64,000 bases of DNA. Origin: Methylophaga sp. GTDB lineage: Bacteria > Pseudomonadota > Gammaproteobacteria > Nitrosococcales > Methylophagaceae. Shown here in pieces: positions 17,623 through 26,406 of this stretch. The notes beneath the pieces are model-generated. The model ran no database searches, was not told where the DNA came from, and saw nothing but the letters and a program-made list of their open reading frames with translations. Within the stretch, counting starts at the first letter, position 1. Every line of letters begins with the position of its first letter. The translations under genes were made by a program, and so were the position numbers. The stretch is taken from positions 542,261 to 606,260 of the forward strand of contig NZSL01000008.1 of assembly GCA_002696735.1 (NCBI GenBank), in the 5' to 3' direction.

Positions 17623-18198
17623 TCAGACAAATATCAAATAAGCCAAAACCAACAGACCGACCGTGATCCAGCCGAGTCGATCCACCCACAGATGTAATTT
17701 TTCTTCAAACGGCTGACCACCCCATTTCATTAAACCGGCGACCAGGAAAAACCGCATACCACGACCAATCAAAGAACCCAGAATAAAGGGTAATAACAGC
17801 ATCCCCACCGCACCGGAAGCAATGGTAAATATCTTGTACGGTATCGGTGTAAAGCCCGCTAAAAAGATGGCCCAGAAACCATAATCAGCAAACCATTGTT
17901 GGGCAGTTTCATAGGCTTCAGTATAGCCAAACTGAATGATCAAGGGCTCAACCATCTGTAAAGCAAACACCCCAATAATGTAGCCCAATAAACCGCCTAA
18001 CACGGAAGCTATCGTGGTTAATCCGGCATAAAACCAGGCTTTATCAGGTCTTGCCAGCGACATTGGCGCCAGCATCACATCGGGTGGTATCAGGAAAAAG
18101 GATGATTCGGTAAAGCTGACTAATGCCAGCCAATAGGTGGCGTGTTTATGCCTGGCCCATTGCATGACTTTTGCGTAAAGCCCTGAAAATAATTTCAT
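17623..18198 (-). CDS. YqaA-type DedA/SNARE-associated membrane protein
   Basis: A 191-residue inner-membrane protein of the YqaA branch of the DedA (SNARE-associated) superfamily. Seen: [29 protein letters not shown], and [19 protein letters not shown] followed by [17 protein letters not shown], the DedA-type re-entrant and Arg motif. About five hydrophobic segments. Relatives are linked to lipid flipping and membrane homeostasis. ATG at 18198 overlaps the pcm stop (ATGA), so it is coupled to pcm; the open frame extends 15 codons further upstream into pcm. Confidence 0.9.
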   Translation of the reverse strand: MKLFSGLYAKVMQWARHKHATYWLALVSFTESSFFLIPPDVMLAPMSLARPDKAWFYAGLTTIASVLGGLLGYIIGVFALQMVEPLIIQFGYTEAYETAQQWFADYGFWAIFLAGFTPIPYKIFTIASGAVGMLLLPFILGSLIGRGMRFFLVAGLMKWGGQPFEEKLHLWVDRLGWITVGLLVLAYLIFV

Positions 18199-18857
18199 CC
18201 AATCTGTCCAGTTAAAAGCGGGACAAAACTGACGGCGTCCCATTCCGTCTCTTCAAATTTACCACCGACCCGATCTATCACTTTCAGGATCTGTCCCTTG
18301 CTGCCACCGACTGGAATGACCAATCGTCCACCGGGTGCAAGTTGTTCCAACAATGTGGGCGGTATGTGTTCTGCACCACAGGTGACAATAATGCCGTCAT
18401 AGGGCCCATTTTCCGGCCAACCCCAATTGCCATCACTGTGTTTGAGGCGAATATTATTAAGCTTTAACAGATAAAAACGTTCTCTCGCCTGCTTGAGTAA
18501 TGGTGCAATACGCTCAACACTGAAGACTCTTGGCACTAATGCAGACAGCACTGCCGTCTGATAGCCAGAGCCAGTGCCGATTTCCAATACTTTGTTTCTG
18601 GGGCCACCCTGCAACAGAATTTCGGTCATTCGCGCCACAATGTAAGGTTGCGAAATGGTCTGGCCCAGGCCGATTGGCAATGCCGTATCTTCGTATGCTC
18701 TGCTGGCTAAAGCCTCGTCGACAAATAAATGCCGAGGACACTGTCGCATTACCGTTAACAGTTGAATATTCTGGATACCACGCTCCTGCAGACGCTGGAT
18801 CAGTCGATCCCGAGTCCTTTGCGAGGTCATTCCTATTCCACGTGGATCGGCGATCAT
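18195..18857 (-). CDS. pcm: Protein-L-isoaspartate O-methyltransferase
   Basis: A 220-residue cytoplasmic SAM-dependent repair methyltransferase acting on isoaspartyl residues. Motifs: [20 protein letters not shown], the SAM-binding [16 protein letters not shown] and [17 protein letters not shown] at 18857 overlaps the surE stop (ATGA). Length and position after surE are classical. A second, divergent paralogue is at 56248-56907. Confidence 0.97.
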   Translation of the reverse strand: MIADPRGIGMTSQRTRDRLIQRLQERGIQNIQLLTVMRQCPRHLFVDEALASRAYEDTALPIGLGQTISQPYIVARMTEILLQGGPRNKVLEIGTGSGYQTAVLSALVPRVFSVERIAPLLKQARERFYLLKLNNIRLKHSDGNWGWPENGPYDGIIVTCGAEHIPPTLLEQLAPGGRLVIPVGGSKGQILKVIDRVGGKFEETEWDAVSFVPLLTGQIG

Positions 18858-19606
18858 GGCAAAGTGCTTTCCAACCATCTTGAGACGCCATCAATCGCAT
18901 CGTATCGAGTTAAATCAATTTGCAATGGTGTAACCGATACTGCACCACGGCGAATCGCATCAAAATCGGTTCCGGGCCCCGCATCCTGCTCTGCTCCGGC
19001 GGGACCAATCCAATACATGGGTCTGCCACGCGGATCCATTTCTTTGATCACGGGTTCGGCTTTATGCCGATGACCAAGACGGGTGCTTTCAAAACCAATA
19101 ATTTCTTCAATGGGCAGATCGGGCACATTCACATTCAGAATAGTATCAGCGGGTAATGCTACAGATTTAAGTCTTTCGACTAACTGTTGGGCCACCCAGC
19201 CTGCTGTTTCGTAGTGTTTGCCTTCGAAGCTTGCCAGCGAAATAGCAATCGCGGGCAATCCCAGAAATCGTCCTTCCATTGCGGCAGCCACGGTGCCTGA
19301 ATACAGCACATCATCACCCAGATTGGCTCCTGCATTAATGCCTGAAACCACCATGTCGGGTTCATCTTCCAGTAAACCGGTAATGGCCAGATGTACACAG
19401 TCTGTCGGCGTACCTTCTACGCGATAAACACCGTCTTCCATCCGGTCCAGTCGTAAGGGATTTTCCAATGTCAGCGAGTTACTGGCACCACTGCGGTTAC
19501 GATCTGGCGCAACCACTGTGATTTCCCCCAGACCGGCAAGCGAGCGTGCCAGCGTACGGATACCCTTTGCCATGTAGCCGTCGTCGTTACTTATGAGGAT
19601 TTTCAT
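18854..19606 (-). CDS. surE: 5'/3'-nucleotidase SurE
   Basis: A 250-residue divalent-metal nucleotidase. The N-terminal [11 protein letters not shown] with the metal-binding DD, the [12 protein letters not shown] loop, the [19 protein letters not shown] active-site block and NVNVPDLP are all present. It is the first gene of surE-pcm-yqaA-nlpD-prfB-lysS. Confidence 0.98.
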   Translation of the reverse strand: MKILISNDDGYMAKGIRTLARSLAGLGEITVVAPDRNRSGASNSLTLENPLRLDRMEDGVYRVEGTPTDCVHLAITGLLEDEPDMVVSGINAGANLGDDVLYSGTVAAAMEGRFLGLPAIAISLASFEGKHYETAGWVAQQLVERLKSVALPADTILNVNVPDLPIEEIIGFESTRLGHRHKAEPVIKEMDPRGRPMYWIGPAGAEQDAGPGTDFDAIRRGAVSVTPLQIDLTRYDAIDGVSRWLESTLP

Positions 19607-19676
19607 TTATTTTTTTGACCTGTTGCGTCAAGAGATTATTCGCCGCTATCTTAGCAAGAATGCGCGCTTATGACAT

Positions 19677-19705
19677 AAAAAAGGGCATGAAAACATGCCC
19701 TTTTG
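19677..19705 (-). terminator. Terminator of the NAD-linked formate dehydrogenase operon
   Basis: On the minus strand: GGGCATG, TTTT loop, CATGCCC, then TTTTTTA, about 70 bases after the alpha-subunit stop. The plus strand also has a shorter T tract, so it may act both ways. Confidence 0.85.
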
Positions 19706-19772
19706 TGATGTAAGGCGCTGTTGATCTTTCATTTCCACCACAGCTACACGGAACAACAGCCACTAAAGTGCA

Positions 19773-22574
19773 TCAAGGCCTGAGTTTATTAACAGCTTGA
19801 CCACCACCGTAGCTATGAAACTTCAAGGGTTCTCCACCTGGCGTGACTTTCACCGCGCAATATTTGAACTCTGGAATTTTTGCTGCCGGATCCAGAGCGG
19901 CGTTGGAGAGTTTGTTTACCGCCGCTTCGTAATAACAGAAGGCCATAAATATCGCTCCGGTCGGCACCGCTTCATCAACCCTTGCTACCACGGATACTTC
20001 ACCGCGACGGGTTGATAAGGTCACCATCTCACCCGGTCTGACATTCATTTCATCCAGTGTCAGTGGATGAATGGTGGCCACCGCTTCAGGTTCCAGTGCA
20101 TCCAGCACATTGGAACGACGGGTCATTGAACCGGTATGCCAATGTTCCAGCATACGGCCGGTGATTAAGATGTACGGATATTCTTCATCAGGACGTTCAT
20201 CCGGTTCGACAATATCCGCTGGTACAAACAGACCGCGCCCATCCGTTGTCGGGAAACGATCGGTGAAAATAATCGGTTCACCCGGATCACCTTCCTGTTC
20301 ACAGGGATAAACCACGCCATGTTCACGTTCCAGACGTTCCCAGGTGATTCCCCCCATGGATGGAACCGCTTTACGAATTTCTTCAAAGACTTCTTTCGGG
20401 CCATCATAATGCCAATCCAGCCCCATTCTCTGGGCAATCTGCTGAATGATCCATAAATCCTGCCGGGCATCTCCCGGCATTGGAATCGCTTTACGTCCCA
20501 TTTGTACCAATCGATCCGTATTGGTAAAGGTACCGGTTTTTTCCGGGAAGCCTGATGCAGGCAAAATAACATCTGCCAGATAGGCGGTTTCGGTCAGGAA
20601 GATATCCTGTACCACCAGAATATCGAGCTCAGACAAAGCCTCACGGGCATGATTGGCATCCGGATCCGACATCGCAGGGTTTTCCCCCATGATATACAGG
20701 CCGTTCAAATTACCGGCATGAATGGCATCCATGATTTCTACAACGGTGAGCCCCGGTTTTGAATCAATCTCCGAGCCCCATAACTGTTCAAGATTATGCC
20801 GGGCATCATCATCCGTTACTTTGTAATAATCCGGTAGACGCATTGGGATAAGCCCCATATCTGATGCACCCTGAACATTATTCTGTCCACGCAGTGGATG
20901 CAGACCGGTACCCGGACGGCCAATCTGACCCGTCATTAATGCCAGTGAAATCAGGCAACGGGCATTATCAGTACCATGAACATGTTGCGAAACACCCATG
21001 CCCCACAGAATCATCGCCGCATCAGCTTTAGCATAGAGCCGCGCGACTTCTCTTAAGGTTTGTGCAGGAATGCCACAAATCGGTTCCATCAATTCCGGCG
21101 TATATTTCTGCAGGTGTTTTTTCATATCTTCGAAGCCTTGCGTACGCTCGGCAACAAAGCTTTGATCGACCAGATTCTCTTCGACAATGACATGCATGAT
21201 GGCATTGAGCATTGGCACGTCACTGCCTGGCTTAAAGGCCAGATGATGCGTAGCTTCACGAGAAAGTTCAGTAGTACGTGGATCCAGCAGAATCAATTTG
21301 GTGCCGGAACGCAACGCATTTTTCATCCACGTCGCACCGACCGGATGATTCACTGTCGGATTTGCACCGATCAATACAATTACATCTGCTTTATCGACGT
21401 CTGCAACCGGGTTGGATACGGCACCTGAGCCGAGACATTCAAGCAAGGCCACAACCGATGAGGCATGGCAAAGACGCGTACAGTGATCGACATTATTGGT
21501 TTTAAAGCCGGTACGAATTAGTTTCTGGAACAGATAAGCTTCTTCATTGCTGCCTTTGGCACTGCCAAAACCGGCTAATGCATTGGGGCCTTTTTGATCG
21601 CGGATCTTCAAAAACCCCTGAGCGGCCATATCCAATGCCTCTTCCCAAGTGGCTTCACGGAAGATTTTGTCGATATCGTTGGGTTCCATCGTAAATTCAC
21701 CGGTTTTCGGTGCACCTTCACGGCGGATAAGCGGTTTGGTCAGGCGATGTGGATGATGAACATAATCAAACCCATAACGGCCTTTCACACACAAACGACC
21801 ATGGTTCGCCGGGCCATCACGGCCTTCAACGTAGAGAATTTTATCGTCTTTAATATTGTAGGTAAGCTGACAACCCACGCCACAATAAGGACAAACCGAT
21901 TCAACCTGACGGTCCGGTTCCACCATGCCCACTTCATTGGCAGGCATCAATGCACCGGTTGGGCAAGCCTGCACACATTCGCCACAGGCGACGCAGGTGC
22001 TTTCCCCCATCGGGTCGTCAAGATCAAAGACAATTTCGGTGTGGCTGCCGCGCATTGCCAGACCAATTACATCGTTATTCTGTTCATCACGACAGGCACG
22101 AACACAACGGGTACATTGGATACAGGCATCCATATTGACGGCAATACCGGGATGCGAAAGATCAGGAGCAACTTGTTTGCGAGGCTGAAATCTTGGCGTA
22201 CTGATTTTAAGTTTACCTGCCCAGTAATCGAGTTCGGAATGCAGGGTATGCGGCTTTTCGGAAACATCAGATTTGAGCAGTTCCAGTACCATTTTTTGCG
22301 AATGCAAAGCACGTTCGCTATTTGTCTGCACTTTCATATCATTGCCGGGATAACGGCAGCATGAAGGTGCTAAAACACGCTCACCTTCAACTTCCACCAT
22401 GCATGAGCGGCAGTTTCCATCCTGCCCTTCACGTTCGGAATAACATAAATGCGGGATTTCAATGCCTTCGCGCTCGGCAATTTTTAAAATCGTTTCATCG
22501 GCACGGGCACTGATTTTCTGGCCGTTAAGTGTAAATTCGACCATTTCAACGCTATCTTGTAATTGAGTGGCCAT
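19773..22574 (-). CDS. fdsA: NAD-dependent formate dehydrogenase, alpha subunit
   Basis: A 933-residue molybdopterin (Mo or W) enzyme that oxidises formate to CO2 in the cytoplasm. Order: N-terminal [2Fe-2S] ferredoxin-like domain (CYSEREGQDGNCRSCMVEV), His-containing NuoG-like region, two [4Fe-4S] motifs (CIQCTRCVRAC and CVACGECVQACPTGAL), the [4Fe-4S] CPYCGVGC and the bis-MGD domain with the metal-ligand Cys in DHCTRLCHASSV (codon TGC, so no selenocysteine). The molydopterin-dinucleotide binding domain ends the protein (MLEHWHTGSMTRRS). No Tat signal, as expected for the soluble type. Its ATG overlaps the beta-subunit stop by one base. Confidence 0.95.
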   Translation of the reverse strand: MATQLQDSVEMVEFTLNGQKISARADETILKIAEREGIEIPHLCYSEREGQDGNCRSCMVEVEGERVLAPSCCRYPGNDMKVQTNSERALHSQKMVLELLKSDVSEKPHTLHSELDYWAGKLKISTPRFQPRKQVAPDLSHPGIAVNMDACIQCTRCVRACRDEQNNDVIGLAMRGSHTEIVFDLDDPMGESTCVACGECVQACPTGALMPANEVGMVEPDRQVESVCPYCGVGCQLTYNIKDDKILYVEGRDGPANHGRLCVKGRYGFDYVHHPHRLTKPLIRREGAPKTGEFTMEPNDIDKIFREATWEEALDMAAQGFLKIRDQKGPNALAGFGSAKGSNEEAYLFQKLIRTGFKTNNVDHCTRLCHASSVVALLECLGSGAVSNPVADVDKADVIVLIGANPTVNHPVGATWMKNALRSGTKLILLDPRTTELSREATHHLAFKPGSDVPMLNAIMHVIVEENLVDQSFVAERTQGFEDMKKHLQKYTPELMEPICGIPAQTLREVARLYAKADAAMILWGMGVSQHVHGTDNARCLISLALMTGQIGRPGTGLHPLRGQNNVQGASDMGLIPMRLPDYYKVTDDDARHNLEQLWGSEIDSKPGLTVVEIMDAIHAGNLNGLYIMGENPAMSDPDANHAREALSELDILVVQDIFLTETAYLADVILPASGFPEKTGTFTNTDRLVQMGRKAIPMPGDARQDLWIIQQIAQRMGLDWHYDGPKEVFEEIRKAVPSMGGITWERLEREHGVVYPCEQEGDPGEPIIFTDRFPTTDGRGLFVPADIVEPDERPDEEYPYILITGRMLEHWHTGSMTRRSNVLDALEPEAVATIHPLTLDEMNVRPGEMVTLSTRRGEVSVVARVDEAVPTGAIFMAFCYYEAAVNKLSNAALDPAAKIPEFKYCAVKVTPGGEPLKFHSYGGGQAVNKLRP

Positions 22575-24271
22575 TATTTCAACTCCTCAGGGAAATACTT
22601 GACGACGCTACGCAGCGGATTTGGAGCAGCCTGCCCCAGACCACAAATCGACGCATCTACCATTACTTGAGACAACTCTTCGAGCAATGGTTCGTCCCAT
22701 TTAGACTGTTTCATTAAGGTAACCGCTTTGGCGGTACCGACACGACATGGCGTACATTGGCCACAGGACTCATCCTCAAAGAAACGCATAGCATTAACAG
22801 CCAAATCGCGTGCTCTGTCTTTATCGGAAAAGACGATCACTGCAGCTGAACCGATAAAACTGCCATATTCATGCAAAGTGTCGAAATCCAATGGCACATC
22901 ACCTAACGACGCGGGCAAAATCCCGCCTGATGCACCGCCGGGGAAATAGCCATAAAACTTATGCCCTTCGAGCATGCCGCCACAATATTCATCAATCAGT
23001 TCACGCATGGTGATACCTGCAGGTGCCAGATGCACACCCGGATTATTGACACGACCACTAACGGAAAATGAACGCAGACCTTTACGGCCGTGACGTCCAT
23101 GTTCGGTAAAACACTCTGGGCCTTTTTCAAGAATATCGCGAACCCAATAGAGCGATTCCATATTATGTTCAAGTGTCGGCCGTCCGAATAAACCCACTTG
23201 AGCAACAAATGGTGGTCGCAAGCGTGGCATGCCACGTTTACCTTCAATGGACTCAATCATTGCCGACTCTTCGCCACAAATATAGGCACCGGCACCACGA
23301 CGTAAATGAATCGTTGGCAGATTGGTTACCGGAGGGTGGGAGCGCAATTTAGCAAGCTCCTGTTCCAGCATCACACGGATGGCGGCATATTCATCACGCA
23401 GATAAATATAAATTTCATTGATATCTACGGCCCAGGCAGCAATCAGCATACCTTCCAGAAAACAGTGGGGATCGCGATCCAGATAATATTTGTCTTTAAA
23501 TGTACCCGGCTCGCCTTCATCGATATTGACGGCCATCAATCTTGGGGCAGGTTGATCACGAACAATTCGCCATTTACGACCCACCGGGAACCCCGCGCCG
23601 CCTAGACCACGCAGTCCTGAGTCATCCATCATGTCGAGCACTTTATCGACATTATGCTGGCCGGCCATACATTGTTGATAAATAGAATAACCACCGTTAG
23701 CTACGTATTGCTCAAACAAAATCGGTGCAAGGGTTTCCGGCTCGGTGATACCTTGCTCGACCAGATTGTCGACTTTTTGAACATCAGCGAATTCGACAGG
23801 ATGCATACCTACAACTGCAACCGGTGCTTTATCACAACGACCAATACAGGGAACCCGCTGAACACGGACTTTTTCGCCCATGGCGGTTTCAAGAGAACCA
23901 ATCAGGTCTTCAGCTCCGGCCATTTCACAACTCATTGAGTCACAGACGCGAACGGTTAAATCGGCTGGAACAGCATCACCTTCTTTAATCACATCAAAAT
24001 GATGGTAAAAAGTGGCAACCTCATAGACTTCAGCGCGAGACAGTTTCATTTCATACGCCAGCGCGACTAAATGTGCTGCTGAGATATGTTTGTAGAAATC
24101 CTGGATTTTATGTAGATGCTCTATCAGTAAATCTTTTTGTCTGGATGCATTACCGAGTAATTCACGCACTTCTGCCAGTGCTTTCGGCTCAATCTGTCTA
24201 CCTTTACTGGTAATACGTGATCGCTTGGTCTTTTTTCCAATTGCTTGAGCATTGATGGTTTGCTCGGTCAT
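22574..24271 (-). CDS. fdsB: NAD-dependent formate dehydrogenase, NuoE-NuoF fusion beta subunit
   Basis: A 565-residue diaphorase subunit that passes electrons from the alpha subunit to NAD. Residues ~20-175 are a NuoE-like thioredoxin-fold [2Fe-2S] domain (VATFYHHF, CDSMSCEMAG, CIGRCDKAP). Residues ~190-560 are NuoF-like: FMN/NADH-binding GLRGLGGAGFPVGRKW, RRGAGAYICGEESAMIES and the [4Fe-4S] ESCGQCTPCRVGT. The fusion is the form known as Fdh1B in Methylobacterium. No separate gamma (NuoE) or FdsD gene is present. It is the first gene of a two-gene operon. Confidence 0.94.
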   Translation of the reverse strand: MTEQTINAQAIGKKTKRSRITSKGRQIEPKALAEVRELLGNASRQKDLLIEHLHKIQDFYKHISAAHLVALAYEMKLSRAEVYEVATFYHHFDVIKEGDAVPADLTVRVCDSMSCEMAGAEDLIGSLETAMGEKVRVQRVPCIGRCDKAPVAVVGMHPVEFADVQKVDNLVEQGITEPETLAPILFEQYVANGGYSIYQQCMAGQHNVDKVLDMMDDSGLRGLGGAGFPVGRKWRIVRDQPAPRLMAVNIDEGEPGTFKDKYYLDRDPHCFLEGMLIAAWAVDINEIYIYLRDEYAAIRVMLEQELAKLRSHPPVTNLPTIHLRRGAGAYICGEESAMIESIEGKRGMPRLRPPFVAQVGLFGRPTLEHNMESLYWVRDILEKGPECFTEHGRHGRKGLRSFSVSGRVNNPGVHLAPAGITMRELIDEYCGGMLEGHKFYGYFPGGASGGILPASLGDVPLDFDTLHEYGSFIGSAAVIVFSDKDRARDLAVNAMRFFEDESCGQCTPCRVGTAKAVTLMKQSKWDEPLLEELSQVMVDASICGLGQAAPNPLRSVVKYFPEELK

Positions 24272-24544
24272 GAACTGCCTCTCTCACTTCGTAGCCTGCT
24301 TTGGCTTTTTATAATAAAAATCCAGTCAAAACTATCATGGCTAACGGCTGATGTGAAGCCTGATGACGAGCAAAAATCAAAGCGAAATCAAGCTTTTGTT
24401 TAAAGATAAGATGGGGAGCTTTTGCGAGAGTTCAAAAATGCACTAAATAAATGCACATTGCCTGAGCCGGCACGTTTCTCGTGCATTACATAAAGGAAAA
24501 ATGATCCAATATGGATCATGAAAAATTTTTTTCTAAGGCATCAA
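24272..24544. promoter_or_regulatory. Promoter region of fdsBA with repeated motifs
   Basis: The region between fdsB and the fdh3 terminator has no gene. It contains AATGCAC at 24437-24443 and 24450-24456, the inverse GTGCATT at 24481-24487, a GCACG-TTTCT-CGTGC palindrome at 24470-24484, and ATGATCC-AATAT-GGATCAT at 24501-24519. Together these look like regulator-binding sites, but they lie 165-250 bases from the fdsB start and no regulator is known to me. Confidence 0.4.
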
Positions 24545-24583
24545 AAAAACAACAGCCAACCCGTTTTTGCGAGTTGGCTGATA
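24545..24583 (-). terminator. Terminator of the fdh3 operon
   Basis: On the minus strand: CAGCCAAC, a G/C-containing loop, GTTGGCTG, then TTGTTTTTTTGA. It starts 23 bases after the fdh3C stop and closes the nine-gene operon. Confidence 0.82.
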
Positions 24584-24605
24584 ACAGGTATCTGATTTGC
24601 GCAAA

Positions 24606-25613
24606 TTACTGAGGTGTATTTTGCTGTTGTTCCTCGACTTCTTTTAGCCAAAGGTCGTGATGCTGTTCGGCCCAGGCAACATCAACATGACCGGTTGTCA
24701 TGCCTTCCAGAGCACCTTCGGTTCCGAGGGTACCGATATAGATATGGCCCAGTGAAAATGCCATCAGTAACATCGCGGTCAGGATATGGATCAGATGCGC
24801 GCCAATGATGACTTCACGTTCCTGTCCAAAATTGGGGAAATCCAAAACCAGGCCTGAGAAACACAATGCCACACCTGCTGTGGCCAACGTCCAGAACCAG
24901 GCTTTTTCACCACCATTAAACTTGCCTGCAGAAGGATGTTTATCCCCTACCATGCCGCCAAAGGCTTTAAACCATTCAATATCAACTTTGGTAAACAGAT
25001 TATTTTTGAACCATTTGATAAGGATAATAAACAACGCCACCATGAATACCGGGCCAAGCACGTTATGTATCCATTTGGCTGCAGTAGCGTAGGCTGAAAA
25101 GCCCGGATATCCGAGCAGCGGAATCAAGGCGAAACGCCCATACAATAGACTGAGCCCAGTAATGGCCAGCAAGATAAATAAGGTGGCTGTTGTCCAATGC
25201 AGGCGACGTTCGTTCAACGTCCAGCGCTGTACCGTTTTACCGGTACGCGGATGGGTTAATTTGATCTCGCCTCGCCACAAATAAAATGCAGCAAGAATAA
25301 CCAGCACACCACTGAGCAACCATGCACCATAGGTCGCAATCGGACCATTGCGCAGCTGACGCCAGTTTTGACCTGCTCCCTGGATCAGTTCATTGGTTTC
25401 CTGACCTTTAACAGCGCTATAACCTTCTTGATTTTCACGCACTTGTCGCCAGGTATCAGAACGAGGGTTGGTCTGCTCATCTGCTGCCGGTTGGTCCGTC
25501 ATACTGACATACAGATAACCGGTTAACGGCAATATCAGGATTGCCAGCACAATGATCAACATCGCCCAGAGCGATGTTTTTTTACGATTATTCATAGCAG
25601 CAGTTGCAGACAT
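24606..25613 (-). CDS. fdh3C: Formate dehydrogenase cytochrome b556 subunit (gamma)
   Basis: A 335-residue FdnI/FdoI-like di-haem cytochrome b that transfers electrons from the periplasmic formate dehydrogenase to quinone. It has an N-terminal membrane segment (~16-35), a periplasmic insert, another near 95-115 and the four-helix core (~135-310). Haem-ligand histidines are plausible in RRLHWTTA, KWIHNVLGP, GAHLIHIL and FSLGHIYIG. The extra N-terminal TM segment and loop, compared with E. coli FdnI (217 residues), are the usual form of this group. Last gene of the operon. Confidence 0.93.
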   Translation of the reverse strand: MSATAAMNNRKKTSLWAMLIIVLAILILPLTGYLYVSMTDQPAADEQTNPRSDTWRQVRENQEGYSAVKGQETNELIQGAGQNWRQLRNGPIATYGAWLLSGVLVILAAFYLWRGEIKLTHPRTGKTVQRWTLNERRLHWTTATLFILLAITGLSLLYGRFALIPLLGYPGFSAYATAAKWIHNVLGPVFMVALFIILIKWFKNNLFTKVDIEWFKAFGGMVGDKHPSAGKFNGGEKAWFWTLATAGVALCFSGLVLDFPNFGQEREVIIGAHLIHILTAMLLMAFSLGHIYIGTLGTEGALEGMTTGHVDVAWAEQHHDLWLKEVEEQQQNTPQ

Positions 25614-25623
25614 GCCTTCTCCG

Positions 25624-25803
25624 TTAGCGATCCGTTTGTACGCTGTTGAAACGCTGCTTCAATATTTCTGCGCGTTCTTCTGCTGATAGAGCATGATTGT
25701 CCTCACTACCTTTATACACGCCAGCTTGATGCATGGTTACGTCAGTATATTCATAACAAGCGGTCAGTAGTAAGGCGCCAAGCATTAAAACAAGCAGTCT
25801 CAT
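25624..25803 (-). CDS. Small lipoprotein in the formate dehydrogenase operon
   Basis: A 59-residue predicted lipoprotein: MRLLVLMLGALLLTAC gives a lipobox (LLTAC, Cys16), then a short mature part of 43 residues ending with a helical acidic segment (SAEERAEILKQRF). The ATG at 25803 is two bases after the fdh3B stop, so it is part of the operon. I know no named family. Position between the beta and gamma subunit genes suggests a role in assembling or anchoring the periplasmic enzyme, which is inference. Confidence 0.7.
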   Translation of the reverse strand: MRLLVLMLGALLLTACYEYTDVTMHQAGVYKGSEDNHALSAEERAEILKQRFNSVQTDR

Positions 25804-25805
25804 GA

Positions 25806-26390
25806 TTAATCCTTGTAGGCTGTTGCCCAACCCCAGTTATCCGGACGGCCACCACGACGAACAACGCGGCTGCGGAACAGATCAGCGACGATATCACCAT
25901 CACCAGCAATCAATGCTTTGGTCGAACACATCTCAGCACACAATGGTAATTTACCTTCGGCTAAACGATTACGCCCATATTTTTCAACTTCTTCAGCCGA
26001 ATTATCTTCTTCAGGACCACCAGCACAAAAAGTACATTTGTCCATTTTGCCACGTGCACCAAAGGCACCTTCCTGTGGATATTGCGGAGCGCCAAACGGG
26101 CAGGCATAAAAGCAGTAACCACAGCCGATGCAGATATCTTTGTCATGCAATACCACCCCATCATCGGTGGTGTAGAAACAATCAACCGGACAGACCGCCT
26201 GACAAGGTGCATCGGTACAATGCATGCAGGCGACTGAGATAGATTTTTCACCTGGAATACCATCATCAATGGTGACGACACGACGACGATTAATTCCCCA
26301 GGGTACTTCATGTTCATTTTTACAGGCAGTGACACAGGCATTGCATTCAATACAACGCTCGGCATCACACAAAAACTTCATTCGAGCCAT
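25806..26390 (-). CDS. fdh3B: Formate dehydrogenase iron-sulfur subunit (beta)
   Basis: A 194-residue electron-transfer subunit with four [4Fe-4S] clusters: CIECNACVTACKNEH, CMHCTDAPCQAVCPVDC, CIGCGYCFYACPFGAP and CTFCAGG...CAEMC. It carries no Tat signal and would be exported with the alpha subunit. No C-terminal membrane anchor helix is seen, unlike E. coli FdnH. AAGGGG precedes the ATG at 26390. Confidence 0.95.
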   Translation of the reverse strand: MARMKFLCDAERCIECNACVTACKNEHEVPWGINRRRVVTIDDGIPGEKSISVACMHCTDAPCQAVCPVDCFYTTDDGVVLHDKDICIGCGYCFYACPFGAPQYPQEGAFGARGKMDKCTFCAGGPEEDNSAEEVEKYGRNRLAEGKLPLCAEMCSTKALIAGDGDIVADLFRSRVVRRGGRPDNWGWATAYKD

Positions 26391-26406
26391 TTAGCAATCC
26401 CCTTAA

